Shown here: positions 7,741-15,641 of the stretch, piece after piece | Position numbering within the stretch: the stretch's first letter is position 1 | Layout of the letters: every line of letters begins with the position of its first letter | Assembly (NCBI RefSeq): GCF_014127285.1 | Contig: NZ_CP059901.1 | Location: forward strand, 248,001 to 312,000 | Reading direction: 5' to 3' | Origin: Mumia sp. ZJ1417 | GTDB lineage: Bacteria > Actinomycetota > Actinomycetes > Propionibacteriales > Nocardioidaceae | DNA length: 64,000 nt | Notes under the pieces: generated by a model | Databases searched by the model: none | What the model was told of the DNA's origin: nothing | The model's input: only the letters and a program-made list of their open reading frames with translations | Position numbers and translations under genes: made by a program

Positions 7741-8255
7741 GCGGTCTCGATACACCGGCCCGCCCTGGGGGGCTCGCCGGCACTCGACAAACGGAGGGCG
7801 CGTTCCGTGCAGCGATGAGCAACGTCGCCTCCGCGGTCTCGGTGGTGACGACGTTCGACGACGGCGTCCCGCACGGCACGACCGTGAGCGCGTTCATGTC
7901 GCTGTCGATGGATCCCCCGATGCTGCTCGTCTCGCTCGACGCTCGCTCGTCGCTGCTGACCCGCGTACGACCGGGGTCCCGCCTGGGTGTGAACGTCCTC
8001 GCCGACGACCAGGGCGCGATCGCCACGCGGTTCGCGACCAAGGGCGGAGACCGGTTCGCCGAGGTGTCGTGGCACAGCGAGGACGGGGCGCCCGCGCTCC
8101 ACGCCCGCCACGCCTGGGTCGCCGTGGACGTGGACCGTCTCGTCCCAGCGGGCGACCACGTCCTCGCACTCGCGCACGTCCGAGCGGCCGACGTCGCGTC
8201 GTACCCCACACGCCCGCTCACGTACTGGCGCCGCACGTTCGGCACCCATGCCTGA
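7737..8255 (+). CDS. flavin reductase family protein (FMN reductase partner)
   Basis: A 172-residue flavin-reductase-like domain protein (split-barrel FMN-binding fold) with the hallmark SVVTTFDDGVPHGTTVSAF and SLSMDPPMLLVSLDA segments. It would supply reduced FMN to the LLM monooxygenase, with which it overlaps by 4 nt (GTGA), implying translational coupling. About the first 17 codons after GTG 7737 consist almost wholly of a dispersed repeat (7743-7788), so its N-terminus is unusual. The conserved domain begins near residue 23 (TEGAFRAAM). Confidence 0.87.
   Translation: MSGLDTPARPGGLAGTRQTEGAFRAAMSNVASAVSVVTTFDDGVPHGTTVSAFMSLSMDPPMLLVSLDARSSLLTRVRPGSRLGVNVLADDQGAIATRFATKGGDRFAEVSWHSEDGAPALHARHAWVAVDVDRLVPAGDHVLALAHVRAADVASYPTRPLTYWRRTFGTHA
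7743..7788 (+). repeat. dispersed REP-like repeat, copy inside a coding sequence
   Basis: The 46-bp block beginning GGTCTCGATACACC and containing CCCTGGGGGGCTCGCCG matches, in inverse orientation, the block at 39001-39044 inside the pab fusion gene at almost every position. It is translated in frame as the flavin reductase N-terminus. Confidence 0.7.
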
Positions 8256-8289
8256 CGCGCCCCGCAGTCGAGGACTTACGATTCGTGCC

Positions 8290-9168
8290 ATGAGCCCCGT
8301 ACGCCGTCCTGCCCGCTTCGCCGTGCTCGCCGCAGTCTCGCTCCTCACCCTCGCGGTCGGGTGCGCGCCGACGGACGACAACGACGACGAGCCCAGCGCC
8401 TCCGACGCGACCGCTTCCTGCGAGAAGGCCGACCTTCCCCTCAAGAAGGCCGGCACCCTGACGATCGGCACCGACTCGCCGGCGTACGAGCCGTGGTTCG
8501 TCGACGACGACCCGAGCAACGGCAAGGGCTACGAGAGCGCCGTCGCGTACGCGATCGCCGACCAGCTCGGCTTCGCCAAGGACGACGTGGTGTGGGAGGC
8601 CGTCCCGTTCAACACGAGCTATCAGCCGGGCGAGAAGTCCTTCGACTTCGACATCAACCAGATCTCGATCACCGAGGAGCGCGCCAAGGCGGTGACGTTC
8701 TCGGAGCCTTACTACAAGGCGGCCCAGGCGATCGTCGCGCTCGAGTCGAGCCCGTACGCCAAGGCGACGAGCTTCGCCGACCTCAAGGACGCGCAGTTCG
8801 GCGCGCAGGTCGGGACGACGTCGCTCACCGCCATCGACCAGATCGCGCCGGCCAAGCAGGAGCGCGTGTACGACGACACCAACCAGGCCACCAAGGCGCT
8901 CGAGGTCGGACAGATCGACGTGCTCGTGATGGACCTGCCGTCGGCGTTCTACACGACCGCCGCCGTGCTCTCCAAGCCCGGCACGATCGTCGGGCAGTTC
9001 CAGCCGGACACCGGCCAGAGCGAGGAGTTCGGGCTCCTCCTGCAGAAGGGCAGCGAGCTCGTGACCTGCCTTGACGAGGCGATCGGCGCGCTCCGTGAGG
9101 ACGGCACGCTCGCCGACCTCGAGAAGGAGTGGCTGTCGCAGACGACGGGCGTGCCCGAGCTGTCGTGA
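8290..9168 (+). CDS. ABC transporter substrate-binding lipoprotein (polar amino acid type)
   Basis: A 292-residue extracytoplasmic solute-binding protein of family 3. A hydrophobic signal segment ends in LAVGC (C25), a lipobox, so the mature protein is lipid-anchored outside the membrane. The mature part has the family 3 order: KKAGTLTIGTDSPAYEPW, then FDFDINQISITEERAKAVTFSEPYY. Ligand specificity cannot be read off; the family takes up amino acids and related compounds. It starts 34 nt after the flavin reductase stop and overlaps the permease gene by 4 nt. Confidence 0.9.
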   Translation: MSPVRRPARFAVLAAVSLLTLAVGCAPTDDNDDEPSASDATASCEKADLPLKKAGTLTIGTDSPAYEPWFVDDDPSNGKGYESAVAYAIADQLGFAKDDVVWEAVPFNTSYQPGEKSFDFDINQISITEERAKAVTFSEPYYKAAQAIVALESSPYAKATSFADLKDAQFGAQVGTTSLTAIDQIAPAKQERVYDDTNQATKALEVGQIDVLVMDLPSAFYTTAAVLSKPGTIVGQFQPDTGQSEEFGLLLQKGSELVTCLDEAIGALREDGTLADLEKEWLSQTTGVPELS

Positions 9169-10013
9169 GCGCCTCCTGGGAGGTGAGCCAACGCCAGCTC
9201 GAACGGCTGGCGTTCCGGCGTCGGCAGGACCGGCGCCGGACGACGATCGCGCTCGTGTCCACGGCGGTGATCCTGGTCGGCGCCTGGCTGCTCGTCACGT
9301 CGGCGCCAGGGTGGGGCAAGGTCCGCGAGACCTACTTCGACTGGGAGGACGCGAAGGCGGCGTTCCCGGAGATCGCGAAGGCCTTCCTCGTCAACATCAA
9401 GGCGTTCCTCATCGCCGAGGTGCTGATCCTGGCGCTCGCGATGCTGGTGGCCGTCATCCGTGTCGTCCCTTCGGCGTGGATGGCGCCGCTGAAGGTCGTC
9501 GCGACGGTCTACACCGACGTCTTCCGCGGCACTCCGACGCTGCTGATCGTGCTGCTCGTCGGCTTCGGCGTGCCGACGCTCGGCCTTCAGGGCACCACGA
9601 ACGACCCGTTCTGGCTCGGCGTCTTCGCGCTCACCCTCAGCTACGGTGCGTACGTCGCCGAGGTCATCCGCGCTGGCATCCTCTCGGTCCACCCGAGCCA
9701 GTGGGCGAGCGGGCGGTCGCTCGGGCTGTCGTACGGCAAGACTCTTCGGTACGTCGTGCTGCCACAGGCGCTGCGCCGGGTGACGCCCCCGCTGCTCAAC
9801 GACTTCGTGTCCCTGCAGAAGGACACCGCGCTGCTCTCGGCGATCGGGGTGCTGGAGGCACTGCGGCAGGCGAACATCTACTCCAGCCGCGACTTCATCT
9901 TCACGCCGATGGTCGTTGCGGCGGTGTTCTTCATCGTGGCGACGATCCCGCTCGCGCGGTTCACGGACTGGCTGTCGCTGCGTGCGGCCCGACGACAGAG
10001 CGGAGCGGCATGA
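9165..10013 (+). CDS. ABC transporter permease (polar amino acid type)
   Basis: A 282-residue inner-membrane permease with several hydrophobic segments and the EAA-type cytoplasmic loop ASGRSLGLSYGKTLRYVVLP that docks to the ATPase. DVFRGTPTLLIVLLV is the usual HisMQ-family signature. The charged N-terminal 30 residues are longer than in many homologues. GTG 9165 overlaps the stop of the binding-protein gene (GTGA), and its own stop overlaps the ATPase start. With a single permease gene present, a homodimer is expected. Confidence 0.9.
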   Translation: MSASWEVSQRQLERLAFRRRQDRRRTTIALVSTAVILVGAWLLVTSAPGWGKVRETYFDWEDAKAAFPEIAKAFLVNIKAFLIAEVLILALAMLVAVIRVVPSAWMAPLKVVATVYTDVFRGTPTLLIVLLVGFGVPTLGLQGTTNDPFWLGVFALTLSYGAYVAEVIRAGILSVHPSQWASGRSLGLSYGKTLRYVVLPQALRRVTPPLLNDFVSLQKDTALLSAIGVLEALRQANIYSSRDFIFTPMVVAAVFFIVATIPLARFTDWLSLRAARRQSGAA

Positions 10014-10744
10014 GCGGCTTGCTGGAGGCGCGCGCGGTCCGCAAGACGTACGGGGCTCACGACGTCCTCAAGGGCGTCGACCTCAGCGTGGCGACGCATC
10101 GCGTGGTGTGCCTCATCGGCGCATCCGGCTCGGGCAAGTCGACCCTGCTGCGCTGCCTCAACCTGCTCGAGGTCGTTGACGACGGCGAGGTCTGGTTCGA
10201 CGGCCGCGAGATCACCGATCCGCGCATCGACGTCGACGGCGTGCGGCGCGACATTGGGATCGTCTTCCAGGCGTACAACCTTTTCCCGCACATGTCGGTG
10301 CTCGACAACGTCACGCTCGGGCCGCGCAAGACCCGCGGCGTCCGTCGCCGTGAGGCCGACGAGCGCGCGATGACGCTGCTGACCCGCTTCGGCCTCGCCG
10401 ACCAGGCGCGCAAGCACCCCGACGCGCTCTCCGGTGGCCAGCAGCAGCGGGTCGCGATCGTACGGGCGCTCGCGATGGGCCCGAAGGTGCTCCTGCTCGA
10501 CGAGGTGACCTCCGCGCTCGACCCGATGCTTGTCGGCGAGGTGCTCGAGGCGGTCCGTGGCCTCAAGGAGGCCGGGATGACGATCGTGATGGCGACGCAC
10601 GAGATGCAGTTCGCCCGCGAGGTCGCCGACGAGGTGCTGTTCCTGGACGACGGTGTGGTCCGCGAGCGCGGCACCGCCGAGCAGCTCTTCACCGCGCCGA
10701 CGGACCCTCGTACGCGCGAGTTCCTGGCCCGCCACCTCGCCTGA
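10010..10744 (+). CDS. ABC transporter ATP-binding protein (polar amino acid type)
   Basis: A 244-residue ATPase with Walker A GASGSGKST (37-45), Q-loop in VFQAYNLFPH, signature LSGGQQQR, Walker B VLLLDE and the switch histidine in MATHEM. It energises import with the preceding permease and lipoprotein. ATG 10010 overlaps the permease stop. It closes the operon that began with the monooxygenase; a long perfect hairpin follows 19 nt later. Confidence 0.95.
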   Translation: MSGLLEARAVRKTYGAHDVLKGVDLSVATHRVVCLIGASGSGKSTLLRCLNLLEVVDDGEVWFDGREITDPRIDVDGVRRDIGIVFQAYNLFPHMSVLDNVTLGPRKTRGVRRREADERAMTLLTRFGLADQARKHPDALSGGQQQRVAIVRALAMGPKVLLLDEVTSALDPMLVGEVLEAVRGLKEAGMTIVMATHEMQFAREVADEVLFLDDGVVRERGTAEQLFTAPTDPRTREFLARHLA

Positions 10745-10763
10745 CGCCCCCCGCGTCCGCGAC

Positions 10764-10815
10764 GTGAAAGGAACCTGACCGAACTGTGGCCGAGATTCGG
10801 TCAGGTTCCTTTCAC
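10764..10815. terminator. perfect 20-bp stem hairpin after the ABC operon
   Basis: GTGAAAGGAACCTGACCGAA at 10764-10783 is perfectly repeated in inverse at 10796-10815 around a 12-nt loop. It follows the last operon gene by 19 nt and also faces the minus-strand pseudogene, so it may terminate both. It lacks a T-tract, and the perfect 20-bp stem is longer than usual for a terminator. Confidence 0.65.
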
Positions 10816-10828
10816 AACGCTGGGGTCG

Positions 10829-11130
10829 TCAGCCGATACGGACCGCGCTGACCGAGACGTCGGCGTTGTAGCCGAAGGCGTACACCCACACCTTGGTCGT
10901 CTCCTTCGCAGTGACGATCCGGTCGAAGAACGCGTACCCGTTGATCAGGTACGTCCCGGGCTTGAGCGTCATGCTCCCGACCGTGGTGGCGTTCTCGGTG
11001 AAGGGCCCCCGAGGTGGGCGATCGTGACCTTGTCGGCGACCTGCGCGCTGAGACCTCCCTTGACGGCGGTCGCCGGATGTCCTTGGCGCCGATCTTGTCG
11101 GCAGCGACGGCGCCAGCGCGATTCGGGTGA
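10829..11130 (-). pseudogene. frameshifted 3' part of a secreted structural-type protein
   Basis: The minus strand reads FTENATTVGSMTLKPG, GTYLINGYAFFDRIV and WVYAFGYNADVSVSAVRIG before a stop at 10829. This reads like the C-terminal beta-rich domain of secreted collagen-like or fibre-like actinobacterial proteins. Upstream the coherent reading continues only after frame changes: AVKGGLSAQVADKVTIAH, then GAVAADKIGAKDI. At least two frameshifts (near 11008 and 11075) break it. No intact start or signal peptide is visible. Function and family are uncertain; decay is clear if the fragments belong together. Confidence 0.5.
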
Positions 11131-11458
11131 AATCCAGTAGCGGAACCCGTGTCAGAAGCGCAGGGCGAGCCCGTCGTTGTCGCGACCGTCAGGGACCGTG
11201 GCGAGGTCCGCGGGCCGCTCCGCGGATGTACCTGAGGGAGGCCTCGGAGTCATCGGTTATTTGTCTCATTTGGCCGGTTCTATTTTACGGTGCATCCGCG
11301 ACCGCCCGCGCGCCCGCGCCTGAGATCCGCCTCACTCAAAGGGCGTCCTGAGTTCAAGATGCACTCCGCGTTGAGATACGTAGCGTGGGGACGGTCCGCC
11401 TGGCGTGGGGAAGTCGACAGATTGTCGATGCGCCGGATGGGACTTGGGGGAGAAAACC
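11131..11458. other. gene-poor stretch with possible remnants
   Basis: On the minus strand a short frame ends in DLATVPDGRDNDGLALRF with a stop at 11155-11157, which could be the tail of another decayed gene, but I cannot assign it. A locally AT-rich block (about 11250-11290) interrupts the GC-rich background. Nothing else supportable is seen before the secreted protein gene. Confidence 0.3.
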
Positions 11459-12433
11459 ATGTCACGTACGCGCCTCGGGCGTACGGCGACGCTGCTTGTG
11501 GCGCCGTCCGTCCTCGCACTCGCTCTGGCCGCACCGGCCACGGCGAAAGCGCCACCGACACCGTCCGGACTACCGGCCACGTTGGAAGCACCCGCGTCCT
11601 ACGTCGGGCCCAACAGCTGCGCCAAGCCGCACAAGGGCACCGCGAAGCTCGGAGCCCTGCTCGTCTCGACCTGGCCGGTGACCAGCTGGTCCGCTCAGCG
11701 CGACTGCTCGACGGCGACTAGCGAGCACCACGACGGACGCGCGATCGACTGGATGACGAACGCGCGCAAGAAGAACGGCAAGAAGCGCGGCGACGACCTG
11801 AACAGGTGGCTGCTCGCGACCGACAAGCGCGGCAACGCGTTCGCCAACGCACGTCGGCTCGGCGTCATGTACATCATCTGGAACAACCGCATCTGGTCCA
11901 GCTATCGCGCGAGCAGCGGGTGGCGCGTCTACAACGGCTGCACGGCCAAGAGCCGCTCGGGCACGCAGTACGACACCACGTGCCACCGCAACCACGTCCA
12001 CCTGTCGCTCTCGTGGGCCGGGGCGCGGGGCTACACCTCGTACTGGGACCGTACGGTCGCCGGAGCCAACTACGGCCCCTGCCGACCCGCCGATCTCAAC
12101 TGGGCGTACCGCTACACCAAGCGCCGCGCGACGCCGTGCCCGTACTACCCGCGCGTCACCGCGCCGGCGGGGTCGTCGAGCGTGCACCGCACACTCGTCG
12201 CCTACTCCGGCCTGCGCATCACCAAGAACGTTCGGGGGCCAGCGGTACGGGCGGTCCAGCAGGCGCTCAGGATCTCGGTCACCGGTGTCTGGGATGCAAA
12301 GTCTCGCGCGACGATGCGTGCCTACAAGGGGGCGCGGCGCATGAGCAACAACGCGGTCGTCGGCACTCGTGTGTGGCGCAGCCTCCTCGCCCAGACGGCA
12401 CCGAGGGCGCGCGTCAGCGCTTCTTCTTTATGA
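11459..12433 (+). CDS. secreted protein with metallopeptidase-like domain and peptidoglycan-binding-like tail
   Basis: A 324-residue exported protein. Residues 1-30 form a signal peptide (basic start, LALALAAPATAKA). The central domain has EHHDGRAIDWMTN and later CHRNHVHLSLSW; the H/D and HxH pattern resembles D-Ala-D-Ala peptidase-like (M15/VldE-type) domains common in actinobacterial secreted proteins. The last 70 residues (GPAVRAVQQALRISVTGVWD, then RVWRSLL) look like a peptidoglycan-binding repeat. GGGGGAG lies just upstream of ATG 11459. A cell-wall role is likely, but catalytic activity is unproven. Its 3' end overlaps the converging lyase gene by 20 nt. Confidence 0.72.
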   Translation: MSRTRLGRTATLLVAPSVLALALAAPATAKAPPTPSGLPATLEAPASYVGPNSCAKPHKGTAKLGALLVSTWPVTSWSAQRDCSTATSEHHDGRAIDWMTNARKKNGKKRGDDLNRWLLATDKRGNAFANARRLGVMYIIWNNRIWSSYRASSGWRVYNGCTAKSRSGTQYDTTCHRNHVHLSLSWAGARGYTSYWDRTVAGANYGPCRPADLNWAYRYTKRRATPCPYYPRVTAPAGSSSVHRTLVAYSGLRITKNVRGPAVRAVQQALRISVTGVWDAKSRATMRAYKGARRMSNNAVVGTRVWRSLLAQTAPRARVSASSL

Positions 12434-14588
12434 CCTTGACCGTCCGCAGGGGCGAGGCCACGGGCTTCCAGCCGTGGCTGCCGCTCTTGGCGCGCACGAC
12501 GATGCGATAGCGCTTCTTGCCCTTGCTGGTCATCTTGACCTTGGTCGAGACGGTGCCGTTCGCCTTGGTCCTCAGGGTGCGCACCTTGCGCCACTTGCCC
12601 TTGCGCCATTCCTGGAGCACGACCTTGGCACGCTTGGCGGGCAGTCCGAGCGAGGTGACGCGCGCGGAGAACTTCACCTTCTGGCCGACGCGCACCTTGG
12701 CCTTGGAGCGGGCGAACGAGACCTTGGCCGCGAGCCGTGCGAACTCGTTGACCGACGTCGTGATGGTCTGCGAACGTCCGTTGACCCAGACTCGCAGCGC
12801 CTTGTGGCCCTTGACCGTCGTCCGCGCGTAGCCCGGCGACCCGCTGCTCGTCAGCACCGTGACCATGCGGGCGGTCTTGCCCGTGCGCACCGAGACCGGG
12901 ACCCGTACGACCGTGCCCCGGGTCGACTTGCCGTAGGACTGGCCGAGGACCCCGGTCGTGGTCGAGCCGGCCGAGACGCGCGGGGCGCCGCCCGTCAGAA
13001 GCCTTGCGCTGCGCGTGACGCCGGTGAGGTCCGGGCTGGTGAGGGCGACGGTGTGGCCGCTCGCGCGGGGGGTGACGCCGGAGGGCAGGACCCACTGCTG
13101 CTGGACGGTGCCCGAGGACCTGGTCGAGCGGACGAGGTCCTCGACGACGACGGCGTCGATCGCGCGCAGGTAGTAGACGCACCGGGCCAGCTCGAAGCCG
13201 CTCGAGGCGAGGTAGCCCGGGTCGTACACGCACGTACGGTCGACACCGCCGGCGGACGATGCTGCCTTGACGCTGCCGTACACCGCGCGGTTGGGCGTGC
13301 CCGGCGCGACGAGCGCGCTGTGGGCGTTGCGACGCATGACCGCGGCCCGCAGGCTCGACCCGTTGTAGGCGTACGGGCCCGGGTCGGCGACCCAGTCGAC
13401 ACCGTCGGCGTACCACGTCATCGCCGTCGTGTCGGCGTGGCGGTGCGAGGGGAGGGCGTACCGGTCAGCGGTCCGTACGGAGTAGAACGTCGAGGTCGTG
13501 TCGGTGCCTGCGACCCAGCCCGAGCGGCCGAACGCGTAGCCGCCGGCGTACCGCTTGTAGACGGCGGCCGGCTTGCGACCGGACGAGCCGGACGTACGGA
13601 CCCACTCCGCCTCTGACGTGTCGGCGAAGACACCCGACGGGATGCGCTGGAGGTGGGTGTCGCCGATGGTCTCGAGATAGCGGTCCGGCCGGCTCGCGTG
13701 GGCATAGAACGAGCCGCGCGCGTTGAGCATCGACGCGATCTTGGCCGCCGACGACGTCGCTCCGTAGCGCGAGAGAACGTTGTAGGCGCGGTGCATGATC
13801 GTGCCGAGATAGAGACCGTATCCTGGCGCGCCCTCGAGATCGGACCCGTCGTCGTGGGCGAGTCGGCGTGCGACGAGGACCGTCTGGTTGCGGAGGGTCG
13901 TGCGCTGCGCCTCGGTGCCGGCCTGGCGTGCCCCCGCGAACGCGGTGAGCTTGAGGTTCATCGTCGTGTTGTTGCCCGAGGTGCCGTAGGAGAGCGCCTT
14001 CTTGAGCTCGACCCGCAGCTGGCCTGCCGCCCACGAGCGGTGGGTCGGCGACGAGGCGAGGCGGTTCATGCAGACGAACGTGCCGATGCGGAAGCCGAGG
14101 TATTGGGGGTGGTTCTGCCAGTAGGTGCGCTTCTTGACCGGGTTGTCGCGGACCCAGTCGACCATGAGGTCGACGAAGCGGCGCTGCATCGCCTGTCCCT
14201 CGGCGTCGGCGAGCGCGAGGCCGGTCTTGAGCAGCGGCAGCGCCCAGTGGAGCGAGTGGATGTAGCGGTCGCCTGCGGTGTCGAGGCCGGACTGCGGCTT
14301 CCAGGACGGGTTGGCGGCCAGTGCCATGGTGCCGTACTGGCCCATGTCGACCGTGCCGTTCATGATCGCCCGTGCGCGGCCGACGTCCGCGCGGGTCAGC
14401 GACCCGAGGGTGTGCATGTTCTCGCAGATCGCGTCGTACCCCGCCGCGGCGGACGCGGGTGCCGGGGCGACGGCCGTCTGCACGGCGACGATGCCGGAGA
14501 GGCTGAGTGCGGCGGCGACGGCAGCCCCGACGCCGCGGCGGAGCGCCGGCACACGACGGGTTCGGAGGAGACGTCTGGGGGAAGGCAT
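12414..14588 (-). CDS. secreted heparinase II/III-like polysaccharide lyase
   Basis: A 724-residue exported protein with an N-terminal signal peptide (ALSLSGIVAVQTAVAPAPASA). Residues from about 50 to 330 form a helical alginate-lyase-like region (YWQNHPQYLGFRIGTFVCMN; GNNTTMNLKL; DDGSDLEGAPGYGLYLG). This is followed by a beta-rich heparinase II/III-type part with SHRHADTTAMTWYADGVDWV, containing the usual histidine cluster. The last 100 residues (VSFARSKAKVRVGQKVKFSA, many lysines) resemble an Ig-like cell-surface module. It probably cleaves an acidic polysaccharide outside the cell; the substrate is unknown. AGGTGG lies close to ATG 14588. Confidence 0.75.
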   Translation of the reverse strand: MPSPRRLLRTRRVPALRRGVGAAVAAALSLSGIVAVQTAVAPAPASAAAGYDAICENMHTLGSLTRADVGRARAIMNGTVDMGQYGTMALAANPSWKPQSGLDTAGDRYIHSLHWALPLLKTGLALADAEGQAMQRRFVDLMVDWVRDNPVKKRTYWQNHPQYLGFRIGTFVCMNRLASSPTHRSWAAGQLRVELKKALSYGTSGNNTTMNLKLTAFAGARQAGTEAQRTTLRNQTVLVARRLAHDDGSDLEGAPGYGLYLGTIMHRAYNVLSRYGATSSAAKIASMLNARGSFYAHASRPDRYLETIGDTHLQRIPSGVFADTSEAEWVRTSGSSGRKPAAVYKRYAGGYAFGRSGWVAGTDTTSTFYSVRTADRYALPSHRHADTTAMTWYADGVDWVADPGPYAYNGSSLRAAVMRRNAHSALVAPGTPNRAVYGSVKAASSAGGVDRTCVYDPGYLASSGFELARCVYYLRAIDAVVVEDLVRSTRSSGTVQQQWVLPSGVTPRASGHTVALTSPDLTGVTRSARLLTGGAPRVSAGSTTTGVLGQSYGKSTRGTVVRVPVSVRTGKTARMVTVLTSSGSPGYARTTVKGHKALRVWVNGRSQTITTSVNEFARLAAKVSFARSKAKVRVGQKVKFSARVTSLGLPAKRAKVVLQEWRKGKWRKVRTLRTKANGTVSTKVKMTSKGKKRYRIVVRAKSGSHGWKPVASPLRTVKVIKKKR

Positions 14589-14636
14589 AGGCCACCTATG
14601 CTCGCATGTGCCCAGGTCAGGGCGAAACCCTCAGCG

Positions 14637-15563
14637 TCAGGTCCCGCCCCCCATCAGACCGTAGAGGTCGCCGACCGGGCCGAGATGGCGCAGCTTCTCC
14701 GGGTTGAGCACATTGTGCAGCCGTGCGATCTGGCCGTCGACGACGTCGATGGTCATGAGGGAGAGCAGTGCGCCGTCGGCAGCACGCGCCCGCAGGGCCG
14801 GCTCGCCGTTCGCGACGACCTGGTCGATCAGCACGCCGAATCGTGCGCCCTGGCGCACCAGACCGGCGAGGAACCGCGCGACCTGGACCGTGCCCACCAT
14901 CGGCCGCTGGATCGCCGGAGCGCGTCCGCCGCCGTCGCCGACGAACATCACGTCCTCGGCGAGCAGTCGCTCCAGGCCGGCGACGTCACCCCTGGAGACG
15001 GCCGCGACGAACTGGGCCGCCAGACGGTCGCGTTGCTCCGGCGACGCGTCGAACCGCGGTCGGCCGTCGTCGATCCGCTTCCTTGCCCGGGCGAGGATCT
15101 GCCGGCAATTCGCCTCCGACTTATCGACCACCACCGCGATGTCGGCGTAGTCGTAGGCGAGGGCCTCGCGCAGGACGAAGACCGCACGCTCCACCGGCGT
15201 CAAGGACTCGAGCAGCATGAGGAACGCGGTGGAGACGGTCGCGTCGAGCTCGACCTGATGCGCGGGATCGGCGTCGGAGGAGGCGACGAGCGGCTCGGGC
15301 AGCCACGGACCGACGTACTGCTCGCGTCGGACGCGGGCAGAGCGCAGCGTGTCGATCGCGAGCCGCGTGGTGACCGTGGTCGCGTAGGCCTCGGGGTTGT
15401 CGACCGACAGCCCCTCGGGGCCGGCGCGGTGCATCCGAAGGAACGCCTCCTGCACGACATCCTCGGCCTCGGCCACGCTGCCGAGCATCCGGTAGGCGAT
15501 CGAGAACATGAGGGGGCGGAGATCGTCGTGCACGTCCGCCAGACTCGCCACGGCCCGATCCAA
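14637..15563 (-). CDS. second ECF41-type sigma factor (SigJ-like)
   Basis: A 308-residue ECF sigma factor of the same class as the gene at 357-1271. It has sigma 2 (about 15-80), WLPEP at 87-91, sigma 4 (about 115-165), then a SnoaL-like extension with DGGGR at 210-214 and NPEKL at 287-291. A TTG at 15563 is the longest start; GTG 15551 is an alternative, and neither has a strong ribosome site. The divergent gene is an NAD-dependent epimerase, the E of the COE partners known for ECF41. Unlike the first locus, I find no promoter motif facing the sigma gene, so autoregulation is not supported here. Confidence 0.92.
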   Translation of the reverse strand: MDRAVASLADVHDDLRPLMFSIAYRMLGSVAEAEDVVQEAFLRMHRAGPEGLSVDNPEAYATTVTTRLAIDTLRSARVRREQYVGPWLPEPLVASSDADPAHQVELDATVSTAFLMLLESLTPVERAVFVLREALAYDYADIAVVVDKSEANCRQILARARKRIDDGRPRFDASPEQRDRLAAQFVAAVSRGDVAGLERLLAEDVMFVGDGGGRAPAIQRPMVGTVQVARFLAGLVRQGARFGVLIDQVVANGEPALRARAADGALLSLMTIDVVDGQIARLHNVLNPEKLRHLGPVGDLYGLMGGGT

Positions 15564-15588
15564 CCAGATGAAGAGGGTCAGGCGGGAC

Positions 15589-15615
15589 TGTCACACGGAC
15601 GGCGGCTGTCTCGTC
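15589..15615 (+). promoter_or_regulatory. ECF41-type promoter driving the epimerase gene
   Basis: TGTCACA at 15589-15595 and CGTC at 15612-15615 are separated by exactly 16 nt. The motif also shares the extra TGTCT before CGTC with the element at 1366-1392. The epimerase ATG lies 26 nt downstream. Confidence 0.8.
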
Positions 15616-15641
15616 GGACGGGGTGACGAGAGGAGAAGGAC

